From positions 1-51,315 of the forward strand of contig NZ_QEIO01000022.1 in the NCBI RefSeq assembly GCF_003336425.1: 51,315 nucleotides of DNA. Direction: 5' to 3'. The notes below the pieces were generated by a model, which was given only the letters and a program-made list of their open reading frames with translations, had not been told where the DNA came from and did no database searches. The number at the start of each line of letters is the position of its first letter. Positions within the stretch are counted from its first letter, which is position 1. Source of the DNA: Marinitenerispora sediminis (GTDB taxonomy: Bacteria; Actinomycetota; Actinomycetes; Streptosporangiales; Streptosporangiaceae). Made by a program: the position numbers and the translations under genes. This document shows positions 29,728 to 38,672 of the stretch, piece after piece.

Positions 29728-30094
29728 CTATACGGAACCCCGCTGGGTCCGTCCCTCCTGACCAGGCGGCCTGCCCCGATAACCACAGACGGGCCGTACC
29801 CCGGACGGCGGGCGGGGCGCCGCGCGCGGGCGGCGCGCCGGCGATCGCCCTACCACCGGAGGGCCTCCTATGGCCGCCGGAAGCGGGACCTATCGGACAT
29901 GTGCTCCCTACAATGATGCCGGGATAACCGACGGTACACCCCAGCCGTGGCCAACCGCATTCACCCGATGGGCCACCCGCTCCACGGTGCGTCCGTCATG
30001 ACAGCAACGCTCGCGGATGGCCCCATTGTTCCCGTTCACGCGGACGGCCGTCCCCCGGGGCGGGGGCGGGCCGGCGGTCGCGGACGGCGGCGGC
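29728..30094. other. ftsH-hpt intergenic region
   Basis: About 370 bases without a gene. It should contain the ftsH promoter. A small stem (GGAACCC / GGGTCC, 29737-29753) lies just ahead of the ftsH start and could fold over its ribosome site. Nothing else is clear. Confidence 0.4.
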
Positions 30095-30649
30095 TCAGCG
30101 CTGGTACATGTGCGGCGCCAGCGTCCCGATGAAGGGCAGGTTGCGGTACTTCTCCGCGTAGTCCAGACCGTAGCCGACGATGAACTCGTTCGGCAGGTCG
30201 AATCCGACGTACTTGACGTCCAGCTCGATGTCGAGCGCGAGCGGCTTGCGGACCATGGTGCAGATCTCCACGGACTCCGGCCCGCGTGAGCGCAGGTTGC
30301 CGACCAGCCACGAGAGGGTCAGCCCGGAGTCGATGACGTCCTCGACGATGAGCACGTTGCGGCCGCTGATGTCGGCGTCCAGGTCCTTGAGGATGCGGAC
30401 CACACCGGAGGACGTGGTGCCGGCGCCGTACGACGAGACCGCCATCCAGTCCATCTCGCAGGGGTGGTGCAGCCGCCGCGCCAGATCCGCCATGACCATG
30501 ACCGCGCCCTTGAGGACGCCGACGAGCAGCAGGTCCCTACCGGCGTAGTCGGCGTCGATCTCGGCTGCCAGCTCTTCGAGCCGGGCCTTGATCCGCTCTT
30601 CGGTGACCAGGACCTTCTCCAGGCCGTCGGCCATGTCTTTCGCGTCCAC
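30095..30649 (-). CDS. hpt: Hypoxanthine phosphoribosyltransferase
   Basis: Purine salvage: hypoxanthine (and guanine) to IMP (GMP) using PRPP. 184 residues with [34 protein letters not shown], the PRPP loop [14 protein letters not shown], and the C-terminal [23 protein letters not shown] 30649 has GAGGA about 10 bases upstream; ATG 30634 is an alternative. It is in the tilS-hpt-ftsH order common in bacteria. Confidence 0.95.
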   Translation of the reverse strand: MDAKDMADGLEKVLVTEERIKARLEELAAEIDADYAGRDLLLVGVLKGAVMVMADLARRLHHPCEMDWMAVSSYGAGTTSSGVVRILKDLDADISGRNVLIVEDVIDSGLTLSWLVGNLRSRGPESVEICTMVRKPLALDIELDVKYVGFDLPNEFIVGYGLDYAEKYRNLPFIGTLAPHMYQR

Positions 30650-30749
30650 GCTTACGTGTCCTCGCTGCTCAGCTAGGCGGTTGCCGGAACGTCCCCCAGG
30701 ATAAGGGGATGAATCGCCCCCGGCGGGACGGCCGTGCGCCCGCCGGAAG

Positions 30750-31721
30750 TCAGCCGCCCAGGACCACGCGCGCCCCCATCCGGCGGCCCCGCCGGCCGCC
30801 CGGCAGGTCGACGTGCGTCTGGCCGCGCCAGTCGCTGACGAGGCGGTCGAGCTCGGCCACGTGGCCGGCGGTCAGCGCACCCGCCGGGCATCCGGCGGCG
30901 AGCGCGGCCCGGCGCAGCACCCGGGTGCGCACGGCGCGCGGCAGGGCGGCGAGCACCGCGACGTCGAGTTCCCCGGGGGCGAGCCCGGCCTGCGCCGCGG
31001 CCTGGTCCGCCCAGCCGTCCAGCGCGTCGGCGTCGTCGCGGAGCAGGCCGGCGGAGCGGGCGAGCGCCGCGGCGATCCCCGGGCCGAGCACGCGCTCCAG
31101 GACGGGCAGCGCGTCATGGCGGACCCGGGAGCGCGCGTAGGCGGGGTCGGTGTTGTGCGGGTCCTGCCAGGGGCTCAGCCCCATCTCGGCCGCCGCCGCG
31201 TGCACGGTGGCCCGGTCGAGGTCGAGCAGCGGGCGCAGGTAGCGTCCGGCGCGCGGAGCCATGCCGGCCAGCGAGCGGGCTCCCGATCCGCGGGCCAGGC
31301 GGAGCAGCACGGTCTCGGCCTGGTCGTCGCGGGTGTGCCCGAGCAGCACCGCGGCGGCGCCGCGTTCGTCGGCCACCCAGTCCAGCGCGGCGTAGCGGGC
31401 GGCCCGGGCGGCGCCCTCGGGTCCGCCGGCCGTGCCCACCGCCACCGCGACGGAGTCGACCGGGTCCAGGGCGAGCCGGCGCAGCACACCGGCGACCTCG
31501 GCGGCCCGCTCGGCCGATCCCGGCTGGAGGCCGTGGTCCACGGTGACCGCGCCGGCGCGCAGGCCCAGGCGCGGCGCGACGAACGCGGCGGCCGCGGCGA
31601 GGGCGAGCGAGTCCGCCCCGCCGCTGCACGCGACGAGGACGAGGTCGCCGGCCGCGGTGCCCGCGAGCGCGCGGCGCACCGCCACCCGCACGGCGGCGAC
31701 GGACGGTGCCGGACCGCTCAT
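30750..31721 (-). CDS. tilS: tRNA(Ile)-lysidine synthetase
   Basis: Modifies the wobble C of the tRNA-Ile CAU anticodon to lysidine, so that it reads AUA. 323 residues: PP-loop [14 protein letters not shown] (about 31-44), [62 protein letters not shown]. Short actinobacterial form lacking the longer C-terminal domains. The start ATG 31721 fits the family. Confidence 0.93.
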   Translation of the reverse strand: MSGPAPSVAAVRVAVRRALAGTAAGDLVLVACSGGADSLALAAAAAFVAPRLGLRAGAVTVDHGLQPGSAERAAEVAGVLRRLALDPVDSVAVAVGTAGGPEGAARAARYAALDWVADERGAAAVLLGHTRDDQAETVLLRLARGSGARSLAGMAPRAGRYLRPLLDLDRATVHAAAAEMGLSPWQDPHNTDPAYARSRVRHDALPVLERVLGPGIAAALARSAGLLRDDADALDGWADQAAAQAGLAPGELDVAVLAALPRAVRTRVLRRAALAAGCPAGALTAGHVAELDRLVSDWRGQTHVDLPGGRRGRRMGARVVLGG

Positions 31722-31751
31722 CGGCTCCCCCTGGCTGGTCGTGGTCCGCTC

Positions 31752-31790
31752 GGCCCCCAGAGGCGCCGCCGGGGCGGCGCCTCTGGGGCC
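31752..31790. terminator. Large hairpin between tilS and the DUF6221 gene
   Basis: A stem of about 17 bp with one bulged base (GGCCCC(C)AGAGGCGCCGC and complement) and a 4-base loop, in a divergent intergenic region where a terminator is not expected. It could stop minus-strand read-through from the metalloprotease gene into tilS. Confidence 0.65.
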
Positions 31791-31889
31791 AACCTACGCC
31801 GTCGCGGCGCCCGGGCGCCGGCGCGCGGCCCCGGACCGGGACGGCGCCGGCCGGTTCCGCCCGCCGGCCGCTTCGGGAAGGATGGCGCC

Positions 31890-32531
31890 ATGACCACGAT
31901 GGCGATCGCCGCGTTCGTCCGGGCGCGGCTGGACGAGGACGCGGACGTCGCACGGGCCGCGTCCCACTCGGTCAGCGACGCGTACCGGCCGGCGGCCTTC
32001 CCGGAGATGGAGCCGCGGCTGCCCGGCGAGCGCTGGCAGTGGGTCGCGCCGTCCGGGGCCCCGCTTCCGCTGGAGGACCCCGAGAGCTGGTCGCTGGGCC
32101 GGACCGGCCATCCGCCCGGCAGGGCCCCGCGGCGGGACTGGACCCGGTACCGGGGACGCGAGCAGTGGGTCCGCGCCAGGATCCCGGAGGAGGGTCCGCT
32201 CCACCTGCGCAGCCGCGAGGAGTACCCCCACCGCGCGGACTCGGGGTGGTCGCCGCACTGGATCCTGGCCGCCGGCCCGGTGACGTTCGGCGCGGCCGCG
32301 CACATCGCCCGGCGCGCGCCGGGCCGCGCGCTCGCGGAGGTCGAGAGCGGCCGCCGGATGCTGGACCACGCGGTGGACCTGCTGCGCGAGAGTGAGGACT
32401 CCTCGCTGCGGGCCGACCCGGTCATGTCGGTGATCGCCGAGAGGGGCGCGCAGTGGGCGGACCGCGTGGTGCGCTGCCTCGCGGCGCCCTATGCCGACCA
32501 CCCCGACTACCGCGAGGAGTGGCGTCCCTGA
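31890..32531 (+). CDS. DUF6221-like protein
   Basis: 213 residues of unknown function. The N-terminus (AAFVRARLDEDADVARAA), the middle (AAHIARRAPGRALAEVESGR, RMLDHAV) and the end (RCLAAPYADHPDYREEWRP) match my memory of the DUF6221 family, often found in accessory regions of actinobacteria. The central part (about 30-120) is longer and Trp-rich. ATG 31890 follows GGAAGGA. It runs opposite to its neighbours and separates tilS from the metalloprotease, which I would expect to be adjacent, so it is probably an insertion. Confidence 0.8.
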   Translation: MTTMAIAAFVRARLDEDADVARAASHSVSDAYRPAAFPEMEPRLPGERWQWVAPSGAPLPLEDPESWSLGRTGHPPGRAPRRDWTRYRGREQWVRARIPEEGPLHLRSREEYPHRADSGWSPHWILAAGPVTFGAAAHIARRAPGRALAEVESGRRMLDHAVDLLRESEDSSLRADPVMSVIAERGAQWADRVVRCLAAPYADHPDYREEWRP

Positions 32532-32568
32532 CGCCCGACCGGGGCACCGCGCTGCGCGGGCCGGCCCG

Positions 32569-33696
32569 TCACTCGGCGGGCGGCGCCTGCGGCGGCACGT
32601 CGTCGGAGTCGGCCCTCGGGAGTTCGGGGGCGCGCACCACCCGGTCGATCCACTCCTGCGGGTTGCGGACCTCCTGCATGGTGGGCAGCGTCTCGCGCGA
32701 CTCCCATACCCGGTTGAAGTCGGCCATGCCGACCTGGTCCACCACGGTGCGGACGAACGCCGCGCCCTCCTCGTACTGCTTCATCTTCAGGTCGAGGCCG
32801 AGCAGCTGGCGGATGATCCTGTCGACCCGGTTGCCGCCCTCGCGGCGCCGCTGGAACTTGCGGCGGATCTCGGCGACCGAGGGCACCACCTCGGGGCCGA
32901 CCGCGTCCATCACGTAGTCGCCGTGCCCCTCGGCCAGCGTCATGACCGCCGTGATGCGGTCCAGGATCTCGCTCTGCACCGGGGTCTGGAAGGCGTCGAT
33001 CAGGTTGGCCTCACCGCCGCGGACCGCCTCGGCGACCGCCTCCCCGGCCGCGCGCAGCCGGTCGAGGAAGACCGTGGCGTCGACGTCGGAGGCGAGCAGG
33101 AACTCCCGCATCTGCTCCTGCACGTAGTCGCGCAGCCAGGGCGTGGAGGTGAACTGGGTGCGGTGCGTCTCCTCGTGCAGGCACACCCACATCCGGAAGT
33201 CCCGGGTGTCGACGTTCAGCTCGCGCTCGGCGTGCACGATGTTGGGCGCCACCAGGGTCAGCCGGCCGGTGGGCCCGCGGCCGTCCGGGTCGGGCGGCAG
33301 GAACAGCTCGTACTGGCCGAGGACCCGTCCGGCGAGGTAGGCGAGGATGGCGCCGAGCTGGACGCCGGTGATCCGCGACCCCACGGCGGTCGTGATGGAC
33401 CCGGCGGTGGTACCGCTCAGCCGGCCGGAGCCCAGGCGGTCCAGCAGCGGCTCCAGCACCACGCGGAAGCCGTCGACGTTGGCCTTGATCCACCCGGGGC
33501 GGTCGACGATGACCGCGGGGCCGGCCGGCTCCAGGCTGTGCATGCCGGTGAAGTCGCGGACATGGCTCTGCGCGGTGACGGAGAGCTCACGCAGCTGCGC
33601 CACGGCCTTCCGGGCTTCGGCCAGGTCCACCTGCGGACCGGGCCGCACGAGGCGGACACCGGTGTTGACGGCTACGTCCCAGTCGATCAGACTCAC
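32569..33696 (-). CDS. Zinc-dependent metalloprotease-like protein (DUF2342 family)
   Basis: 375 residues. Matches the actinobacterial family sometimes labelled 'coenzyme F420 biosynthesis associated' (TIGR03624/DUF2342): IDWDVAVNTGVRLVRPGPQV, LGAILAYLAGRVLGQYELFL, VAPNIVHAERELNVD, and the gluzincin-like WVCLHEETHRTQF (HExxH). The C-terminal part is helical and ends in an acidic Pro-rich tail. No signal peptide is seen. GTG 33696 is the family start, with a weak upstream site. It lies downstream of dacB; the substrate is not known. Confidence 0.88.
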   Translation of the reverse strand: MSLIDWDVAVNTGVRLVRPGPQVDLAEARKAVAQLRELSVTAQSHVRDFTGMHSLEPAGPAVIVDRPGWIKANVDGFRVVLEPLLDRLGSGRLSGTTAGSITTAVGSRITGVQLGAILAYLAGRVLGQYELFLPPDPDGRGPTGRLTLVAPNIVHAERELNVDTRDFRMWVCLHEETHRTQFTSTPWLRDYVQEQMREFLLASDVDATVFLDRLRAAGEAVAEAVRGGEANLIDAFQTPVQSEILDRITAVMTLAEGHGDYVMDAVGPEVVPSVAEIRRKFQRRREGGNRVDRIIRQLLGLDLKMKQYEEGAAFVRTVVDQVGMADFNRVWESRETLPTMQEVRNPQEWIDRVVRAPELPRADSDDVPPQAPPAE

Positions 33697-33788
33697 GAAT
33701 TCACCGTACCCGCTGGGCGCCGGCCACACCGGTTTCGGCCGGGAATTCGGGGTTTCCCCAGGGTTCCCCCGAGGGACGCCGGGTGGCT

Positions 33789-35153
33789 TCAGGAGCAGCC
33801 GCACTCCACCAGCGCGCTGGCGAAGGTGTCCAGGATCCGCCCCTCGGCGGCCGGGTTGTTGGCCATGAACGCGAACACCAGCAGCCGGCCGTCGGCGTCG
33901 TAGGCCGTCCCGGCGAGCGTGCTGACCCCGTTCAGGGTCCCGGTCTTGGCCCGGATCAGGCCGGCGCCCGCGGCGGACGCCTCGTAGGCGGTGTAGCGGT
34001 CGGTGAGCGTGCCGGTGAAGTGCGCCGTGGGCAGGCCGCTCACCACGTAGTGCAGGTCGGGGTTCGCGTCGTCGGCGGCGAGCAGCAGCAGGTCCACGAG
34101 CGCCTTCGGGGTGATCCGGTTGTTCACCGAGAGCCCGCTGCCGTCCTCGACGTGCACGTCGGGCACACCCAGGTCCGAGATGACGCTCATGACGGCCGCC
34201 GCGCCGCCCGCGAAGGACATCTCCCCGCCCTCGGCCCGGGCCACCTGGTGGGCGAGGGCCTCGGCGATGTTGTTGTCGCTCTCCAGCATCATCTTCTCGA
34301 CCAGCGCGGAGACGGGCGCCGACTCGACGGTGGCGATCGGCGCGGCGTCCGCGGCCGCGGTGGCCGGCGCGGGCGCACCCTCCACCGTGATCCCGGCGGC
34401 CTCCAGCTGCCGCGCGAACGCCTCGGCCGCCGCACGCGGCGGGTCGCCCACGCGCTCGCTGTAGTTCTCCTCGCGGTACACCCGGCCGCCGTCCAGCATC
34501 AGCGCGTGCACCGTGGCGACGCTGCCCTCGTCCACGTAGCCCGGCTTCCAGCCGGGCGCCATGTCCGGCCCGCTGTAGCGGGAGTCGTCGTAGCCCAGGC
34601 GCACCGAACCGATCCCGGCGGCGAGCAGCTCGCCGGCGGTGGACTCGGCCAGTTCCTCCAGGGTGGCCAGCCGCGGGTACTCACCGGAGCGCACGACCTC
34701 GGTGAGGGTGGGGTCGCCGCCGCCGACCAGGATGACCTGGCCGGGTTCGGCGCCCTGGACGACGTCGGTCGGGATCCGCGCGTCGGGGCCGACCGCCTGC
34801 AGCGCGGCCACGGCGGTGACCACCTTGGTGGTGGAGGCGGGTACGGCCGTCTCCCCTTCGTCCCGGGCGAACAGCGGATCCCCGGTCTCAGCGTCGACGA
34901 CGAAGGCGGAGAGCCCGTCGTCGATCCCCGAGTTCGACATGCGATCATCGAGCTTGTCCGCGAGCAGATCCGGATTGACCGGCTTTGCGGTCGTCCCCGC
35001 CGGTGCCGGAGCCTCCTGGGCGAGGGCGACCGGGTGGGCGACGGTCTCCGGAGGGCGGGACGCGATCACATCCCAGGCGACCACGCCGGCCACGAGCACG
35101 AATATGTTGAGCGAGGCCAAGGTGAGGAGAGCCCAGACTCGATCGTGCCGCAC
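33789..35153 (-). CDS. dacB: D-alanyl-D-alanine carboxypeptidase/endopeptidase (PBP4, peptidase S13)
   Basis: Trims peptidoglycan stem peptides outside the membrane. 454 residues: N-terminal signal anchor (about 7-30, WALLTLASLNIFVLVAGVVA), catalytic SxxK S107-T-T-K110 (PASTTK), SxN in MLESDNNIAEALAHQ, and KTG in RAKTGTLNGVSTLAG. All three motifs are intact. It is divergent from ppa with 83 bases between, and upstream of the metalloprotease. Confidence 0.94.
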   Translation of the reverse strand: MRHDRVWALLTLASLNIFVLVAGVVAWDVIASRPPETVAHPVALAQEAPAPAGTTAKPVNPDLLADKLDDRMSNSGIDDGLSAFVVDAETGDPLFARDEGETAVPASTTKVVTAVAALQAVGPDARIPTDVVQGAEPGQVILVGGGDPTLTEVVRSGEYPRLATLEELAESTAGELLAAGIGSVRLGYDDSRYSGPDMAPGWKPGYVDEGSVATVHALMLDGGRVYREENYSERVGDPPRAAAEAFARQLEAAGITVEGAPAPATAAADAAPIATVESAPVSALVEKMMLESDNNIAEALAHQVARAEGGEMSFAGGAAAVMSVISDLGVPDVHVEDGSGLSVNNRITPKALVDLLLLAADDANPDLHYVVSGLPTAHFTGTLTDRYTAYEASAAGAGLIRAKTGTLNGVSTLAGTAYDADGRLLVFAFMANNPAAEGRILDTFASALVECGCS

Positions 35154-35236
35154 CCCCGGTACCTGCCTTCCTCTGGCATCGCGAAATCCTGAAATCGTCG
35201 TAGCGACACTAGTCGTAAGGGAAGCCGAGAAACAGC

Positions 35237-35755
35237 ATGGAATTTGACGTTACGGTCGAGATCCCCAAGGGGGAGCGGAACAAGTACGAGATGGACCACG
35301 AGACCGGCCGGATCCGGCTGGACCGGATGCTGTTCACCTCGACGAGCTACCCCGCCGACTACGGGTTCATCGAAGGAACGCTCGGCGACGACGGCGACCC
35401 GCTGGACGCGCTGGTGCTGCTCAAGCACTCTACGTTCCCCGGCTGCCTGATCCGCTGCCGCGCGATCGGCATGTTCCGGATGCGCGACGAGGCCGGCGGC
35501 GACGACAAGGTGCTGTGCGTCCCGTCGACCGACCCGCGCATGGAGCACCTGCGTGACATTCACCACGTGAACGAGTTCGAGCGCCTGGAGATCCAGCACT
35601 TCTTCACGGTGTACAAGGACCTGGAGCCCGGCAAGTCCGTCGAGGGCGCGACCTGGGTCGGCCGGCACGACGCCGAGCAGGAGATCAAGGCCTCGATCGA
35701 GCGCGCCCAGAAGCACGGTGCGCACGGCGACACGACGCACATCAAGATCGACTAG
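35237..35755 (+). CDS. ppa: Inorganic pyrophosphatase (family I)
   Basis: Hydrolyses pyrophosphate released by biosynthesis. 172 residues with [37 protein letters not shown] (the DGDPLD metal site) and [20 protein letters not shown]. Full length for the family and intact. It is divergent from dacB, a common actinobacterial pairing. Confidence 0.97.
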   Translation: MEFDVTVEIPKGERNKYEMDHETGRIRLDRMLFTSTSYPADYGFIEGTLGDDGDPLDALVLLKHSTFPGCLIRCRAIGMFRMRDEAGGDDKVLCVPSTDPRMEHLRDIHHVNEFERLEIQHFFTVYKDLEPGKSVEGATWVGRHDAEQEIKASIERAQKHGAHGDTTHIKID

Positions 35756-35767
35756 CCGGCGGCCCCG

Positions 35768-35802
35768 GACCGGTGTGGACGCCGTCGCCCGCCACGCCGG
35801 TC
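35768..35802 (+). terminator. Hairpin after ppa
   Basis: An 11-bp stem with one G-U pair (GACCGGTGTGG / CCACGCCGGTC) and a 13-base loop, starting 13 bases past the stop. Confidence 0.6.
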
Positions 35803-35856
35803 CCGCGAACCGCGGCGCTGCCTCGGCGGCGCCGTGATGGTGCGCGGTCGCGGAGA

Positions 35857-35930
35857 TGACATCCGTCATGTCCCCCGGCGGGGAAATGTCACCGAGGATC
35901 CGGTGATCCGGCACGCCGGGGCGGTGACAT
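35857..35930. promoter_or_regulatory. Repeated TGACAT-type motif before the serine hydrolase gene
   Basis: TGACAT at 35857 and 35925, its complement ATGTCA at 35886, and a partial ATGTCC at 35868. They form the inverted pairs ATGAC-N4-GTCAT (35856-35869) and ATGTCACCG..CGGTGACAT (35886-35930). The last copy ends 43 bases before the start codon. Looks like a multi-site operator. Confidence 0.45.
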
Positions 35931-35973
35931 CACGCTCTGCCCGGGGCACCGCGGTCGCCGCCACGCTGGGAGC

Positions 35974-37584
35974 ATGACCTCCCCCGAGACCTCCGGCCTC
36001 CCGCCGACCGCTCCGCACACCGATCCGAGGCCGGGGCCGGGCCCGCGGTCGCGGCCGCCGCGCGCGCCGGGCCGGGTGTGGGGCGGCGCGCTCGCCCTCG
36101 GCGCGGTCGCCGGGGTGGCGGCCCAGCTCCTGCTGCCCGTGGGTGGACCCGGCCCCGCCGAGCTGTCGGGCGACCCGGAGCTCGCGGAGGCGGTGGCCGA
36201 GGCGCTGGGCGGCCGGGAGGCGCAGGTCCAGGGGCTGGCCGTGACCCTCGTCGAGGGCGACGAGACGTCCGCGGTCACCGCCGGCACCGCCGACGGCACC
36301 GCCCCGATCACCGCCGACACCCCGTTCGAGACGGGGTCGGTGTTCAAGGTCGTCACCGCCATGACGCTCGCCGACCTCGCCGAGGACGGCGAGGTGGAGC
36401 TGGACAGCACCCTCGGCGAGATCTTCACCGACGTCGACTTCGCCAGCCCGGACGTCGCCGGCGTCACCCTGGAGGAGCTGGCCAGCCACCACTCGGGCCT
36501 GGCGCGCATGCCGCTGGAGGGGATGTGGGCCGCCGCGGTCTCGGGCAGCCTCACCCTCAACGACGGCTACGCGTGGCAGCCGCCCCTGGAGGACTCGCTC
36601 GCGGCCGCCGTTCCGGTGACGCCCGGCCAGTGGGGGTACTCGAACTTCGGTTTCGCGGTGCTCGGCGAGGCGCTGGCCCGGGAGACCGGGGTCCCCTACC
36701 CCGAACTGGCACGCGAGCGGGTGCTGGACCCCCTCGGGATGACCGACACGGTCATCATCGGCGCCGGCGTCGACGGGCCGCCGGCCGGCGCCGCGCTGCC
36801 GCACTGGGAGGCGGGCGCCAGAGTCGAACCGTGGCACACCCTCTCCTACGCCCCCGCCGGCATCGGCACCTGGAGTACGTCGGCCGACCTCCTCCGGCTC
36901 GCGCGCGGAGTCATGGACGGCACCGCCCCGGGCATGTCCGCCGTGCGGCCGGCGTACGAGGGGCCCGTGCCCGAGACCCGGCTCGGCCTCGCCTGGATGA
37001 CGACGGAGTTCGGCGACGGCGTCGAGCTCGTGCAGCACAGCGGCGGCACCTACGGGTCGTCCGCGTTCGTCGCCGTCCAGGACGACCGCGCGGTGGTCGC
37101 GCTGTCCAACAGCTTCCAGGTGGACGTCTCCCTCATCGGCGCGCGGCTCATGGGCGCCGAGAACGTCCCCACGGTCGCGGAGGGCGGGCTGGTCTCGTCG
37201 CCGGCGATGTCGCTGGCCCTCACGCTCCCGCTGACCCTGCTGCCGCCGCTGCTCGCGGTGGCGCTGATGGTGCGCCGCCGGACGCTGGTCGGGCAGCGGC
37301 CGCTCGACCGGCTGCGCGTCGTCTCCATGCCGCTGGGCGCGACCGCCGTGCTGCTCCTCGTGCTGCGTACGGGCAGCTGGGTGTACACCCCGACCGCGGT
37401 GTGGGCGCTGGCCCTGGGGCTCGTGGTCGCCGCGCTCGCGGTGGGGATCTGGTACTGGCCGCGCGTCCCGGCGGTGCGGGCCCGGGTGCGCTGGATCCGG
37501 GTGCCGTTCTTCGCGCTGTCCGCGATGTGCTCCACCGGTCTGGCCGCGCTGATGGTCTGGTCCTTCTCCGTGGCGTACTTCTGA
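35974..37584 (+). CDS. Membrane-anchored serine hydrolase (class C beta-lactamase/PBP-like fold)
   Basis: 536 residues. After a Pro-rich N-terminus, a signal anchor (about 33-53) leads to an extracellular serine hydrolase domain with SxxK S122-V-F-K125, YxN Y222-S-N224 and HSG H355-S-G (in place of KTG). The C-terminal 130 residues hold about four transmembrane helices (LALTLPLTLLPPLLAVALMV onward). Such proteins include esterases, D-amino-acid peptidases and penicillin-binding-like proteins; the substrate cannot be told. GGGAG is only 2 bases before the ATG, so the start is tentative. Preceded by a motif array. Confidence 0.85.
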   Translation: MTSPETSGLPPTAPHTDPRPGPGPRSRPPRAPGRVWGGALALGAVAGVAAQLLLPVGGPGPAELSGDPELAEAVAEALGGREAQVQGLAVTLVEGDETSAVTAGTADGTAPITADTPFETGSVFKVVTAMTLADLAEDGEVELDSTLGEIFTDVDFASPDVAGVTLEELASHHSGLARMPLEGMWAAAVSGSLTLNDGYAWQPPLEDSLAAAVPVTPGQWGYSNFGFAVLGEALARETGVPYPELARERVLDPLGMTDTVIIGAGVDGPPAGAALPHWEAGARVEPWHTLSYAPAGIGTWSTSADLLRLARGVMDGTAPGMSAVRPAYEGPVPETRLGLAWMTTEFGDGVELVQHSGGTYGSSAFVAVQDDRAVVALSNSFQVDVSLIGARLMGAENVPTVAEGGLVSSPAMSLALTLPLTLLPPLLAVALMVRRRTLVGQRPLDRLRVVSMPLGATAVLLLVLRTGSWVYTPTAVWALALGLVVAALAVGIWYWPRVPAVRARVRWIRVPFFALSAMCSTGLAALMVWSFSVAYF

Positions 37585-37589
37585 GCGCC

Positions 37590-37625
37590 GGCTGACCCGG
37601 CGACCGCGCGGGCGCCGGGTCAGCC
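37590..37625. terminator. Bidirectional terminator overlapping a stop codon
   Basis: A perfect 13-bp stem (GGCTGACCCGGCG / CGCCGGGTCAGCC) with a 10-base loop, 6 bases past the serine hydrolase stop. Its right arm covers the last codons of the convergent gene ending at 37620. Confidence 0.8.
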
Positions 37626-38246
37626 GCCCCGCGAGGTACCGGTTCCGGCGGTCCATCCGCTCAGCGCGGCCGGCGCGACCTCGAGGAACTCCATGAGGAC
37701 GAGGAGCAGCAGGAGCAGCGCGCAGGCCGTCACCAGCAGGCCGGGCAGCAGGTAGGAGCTGGGGCGGTGCCGGGTGCGGGCCCGCGGGTCGGGGAAGCCG
37801 TACCGGTCGAACCGGTCGGCCCGGTCGGCCACGTGGGCCCGGTAGCCCGCCAGACCGGGCGAGCTGACGCAGCTGAGCACCCGCAGCCGCAGCGACGCGG
37901 GCGGCGGGTGCGCCGCGTCGGCGGCGTCGGCGGCGTCCTCGGCCGGCCGGCCGCCTGGTCCGCGCACGGCCTCGACGGTGCCGCGGTGCCGCTCGCACTC
38001 GGCGCTCGCGATCGCCAAGAGCCAGTCCCGCAGCCGGGTGGGATCGACGAGCTGGTCGGCGTGCGACCGCGCCACGATCAGCGTGTCCCGCACCGCCGCC
38101 TGCGCGGCGTCGCAGTCACGGAGCGTGAGCCAGCACCGCTGGTACAGCTCCGCCCCGTAGGCGTCGTAGAGCTGCGCGCAGGAGCTGGCGGCCGGCACGC
38201 GGCTGGAGCGGAGTGCTCTGACGAGATCCCGGTCCGTCATGATCAC
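37620..38246 (-). CDS. Sigma-70 region-2-like protein with C-terminal membrane helix
   Basis: 208 residues. Residues 1-90 look like ECF sigma region 2 (AQLYDAYGAELYQRCWLTLR, VRDTLIVARSHADQ, DPTRLRDWLLAIASAECERH). There is no recognisable region 4; instead an Ala/Asp-rich linker is followed by a short charged region (YRAHVADRADRFDRYGF) and one transmembrane helix (about 165-188, LLPGLLVTACALLLLLLVLM). It may be a membrane-tethered or non-functional sigma paralogue; no separate anti-sigma gene is nearby. GTG 38246 is preferred (AGGA 12 bases upstream); ATG 38240 is possible. Fold assignment is by eye. Confidence 0.7.
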   Translation of the reverse strand: MIMTDRDLVRALRSSRVPAASSCAQLYDAYGAELYQRCWLTLRDCDAAQAAVRDTLIVARSHADQLVDPTRLRDWLLAIASAECERHRGTVEAVRGPGGRPAEDAADAADAAHPPPASLRLRVLSCVSSPGLAGYRAHVADRADRFDRYGFPDPRARTRHRPSSYLLPGLLVTACALLLLLLVLMEFLEVAPAALSGWTAGTGTSRGG

Positions 38247-38672
38247 AAAATCTACGGTTCCTCCGGGCCGAGAGCCATCGCTTTACCCCAAAAATCCCCG
38301 TCAGCGTCCCGGCGTTCCCGCGCGGATCGCCAATACCGACCGAACGGAAAGCGCCTACCCGGCCACCACGGCACGGAGCTCCGCGACGCGCCGTGCGGCG
38401 GGATGCGGCCGACTGGAACCCGCGTTTCCTGACGTACCGCAACGGCGACCTGCACGTTCGCCGCCGACGCCGGCCGGCAACGCGGTCCGTGGGGCGCCCC
38501 TGGCGATGGACGCCGCGTTGGAGCCGCCGGGCAGCGCGTGGCGGCCGCCGTCCGTGCCGGCCCGGTGACCGCCGCCTGCCCCGCGGCCGTCGGCGGGGAG
38601 GCGGCCACGGCGACGGACGGTGGCCGCGGCGCTGGCCGCGCGGCCCCCGTCTGCGGACCGCGTACCGCCGCC
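38247..38672. other. Intergenic region
   Basis: About 425 bases between two minus-strand genes. No supportable gene, repeat or clear terminator seen; it presumably holds the promoter of the sigma-like gene. Confidence 0.35.
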
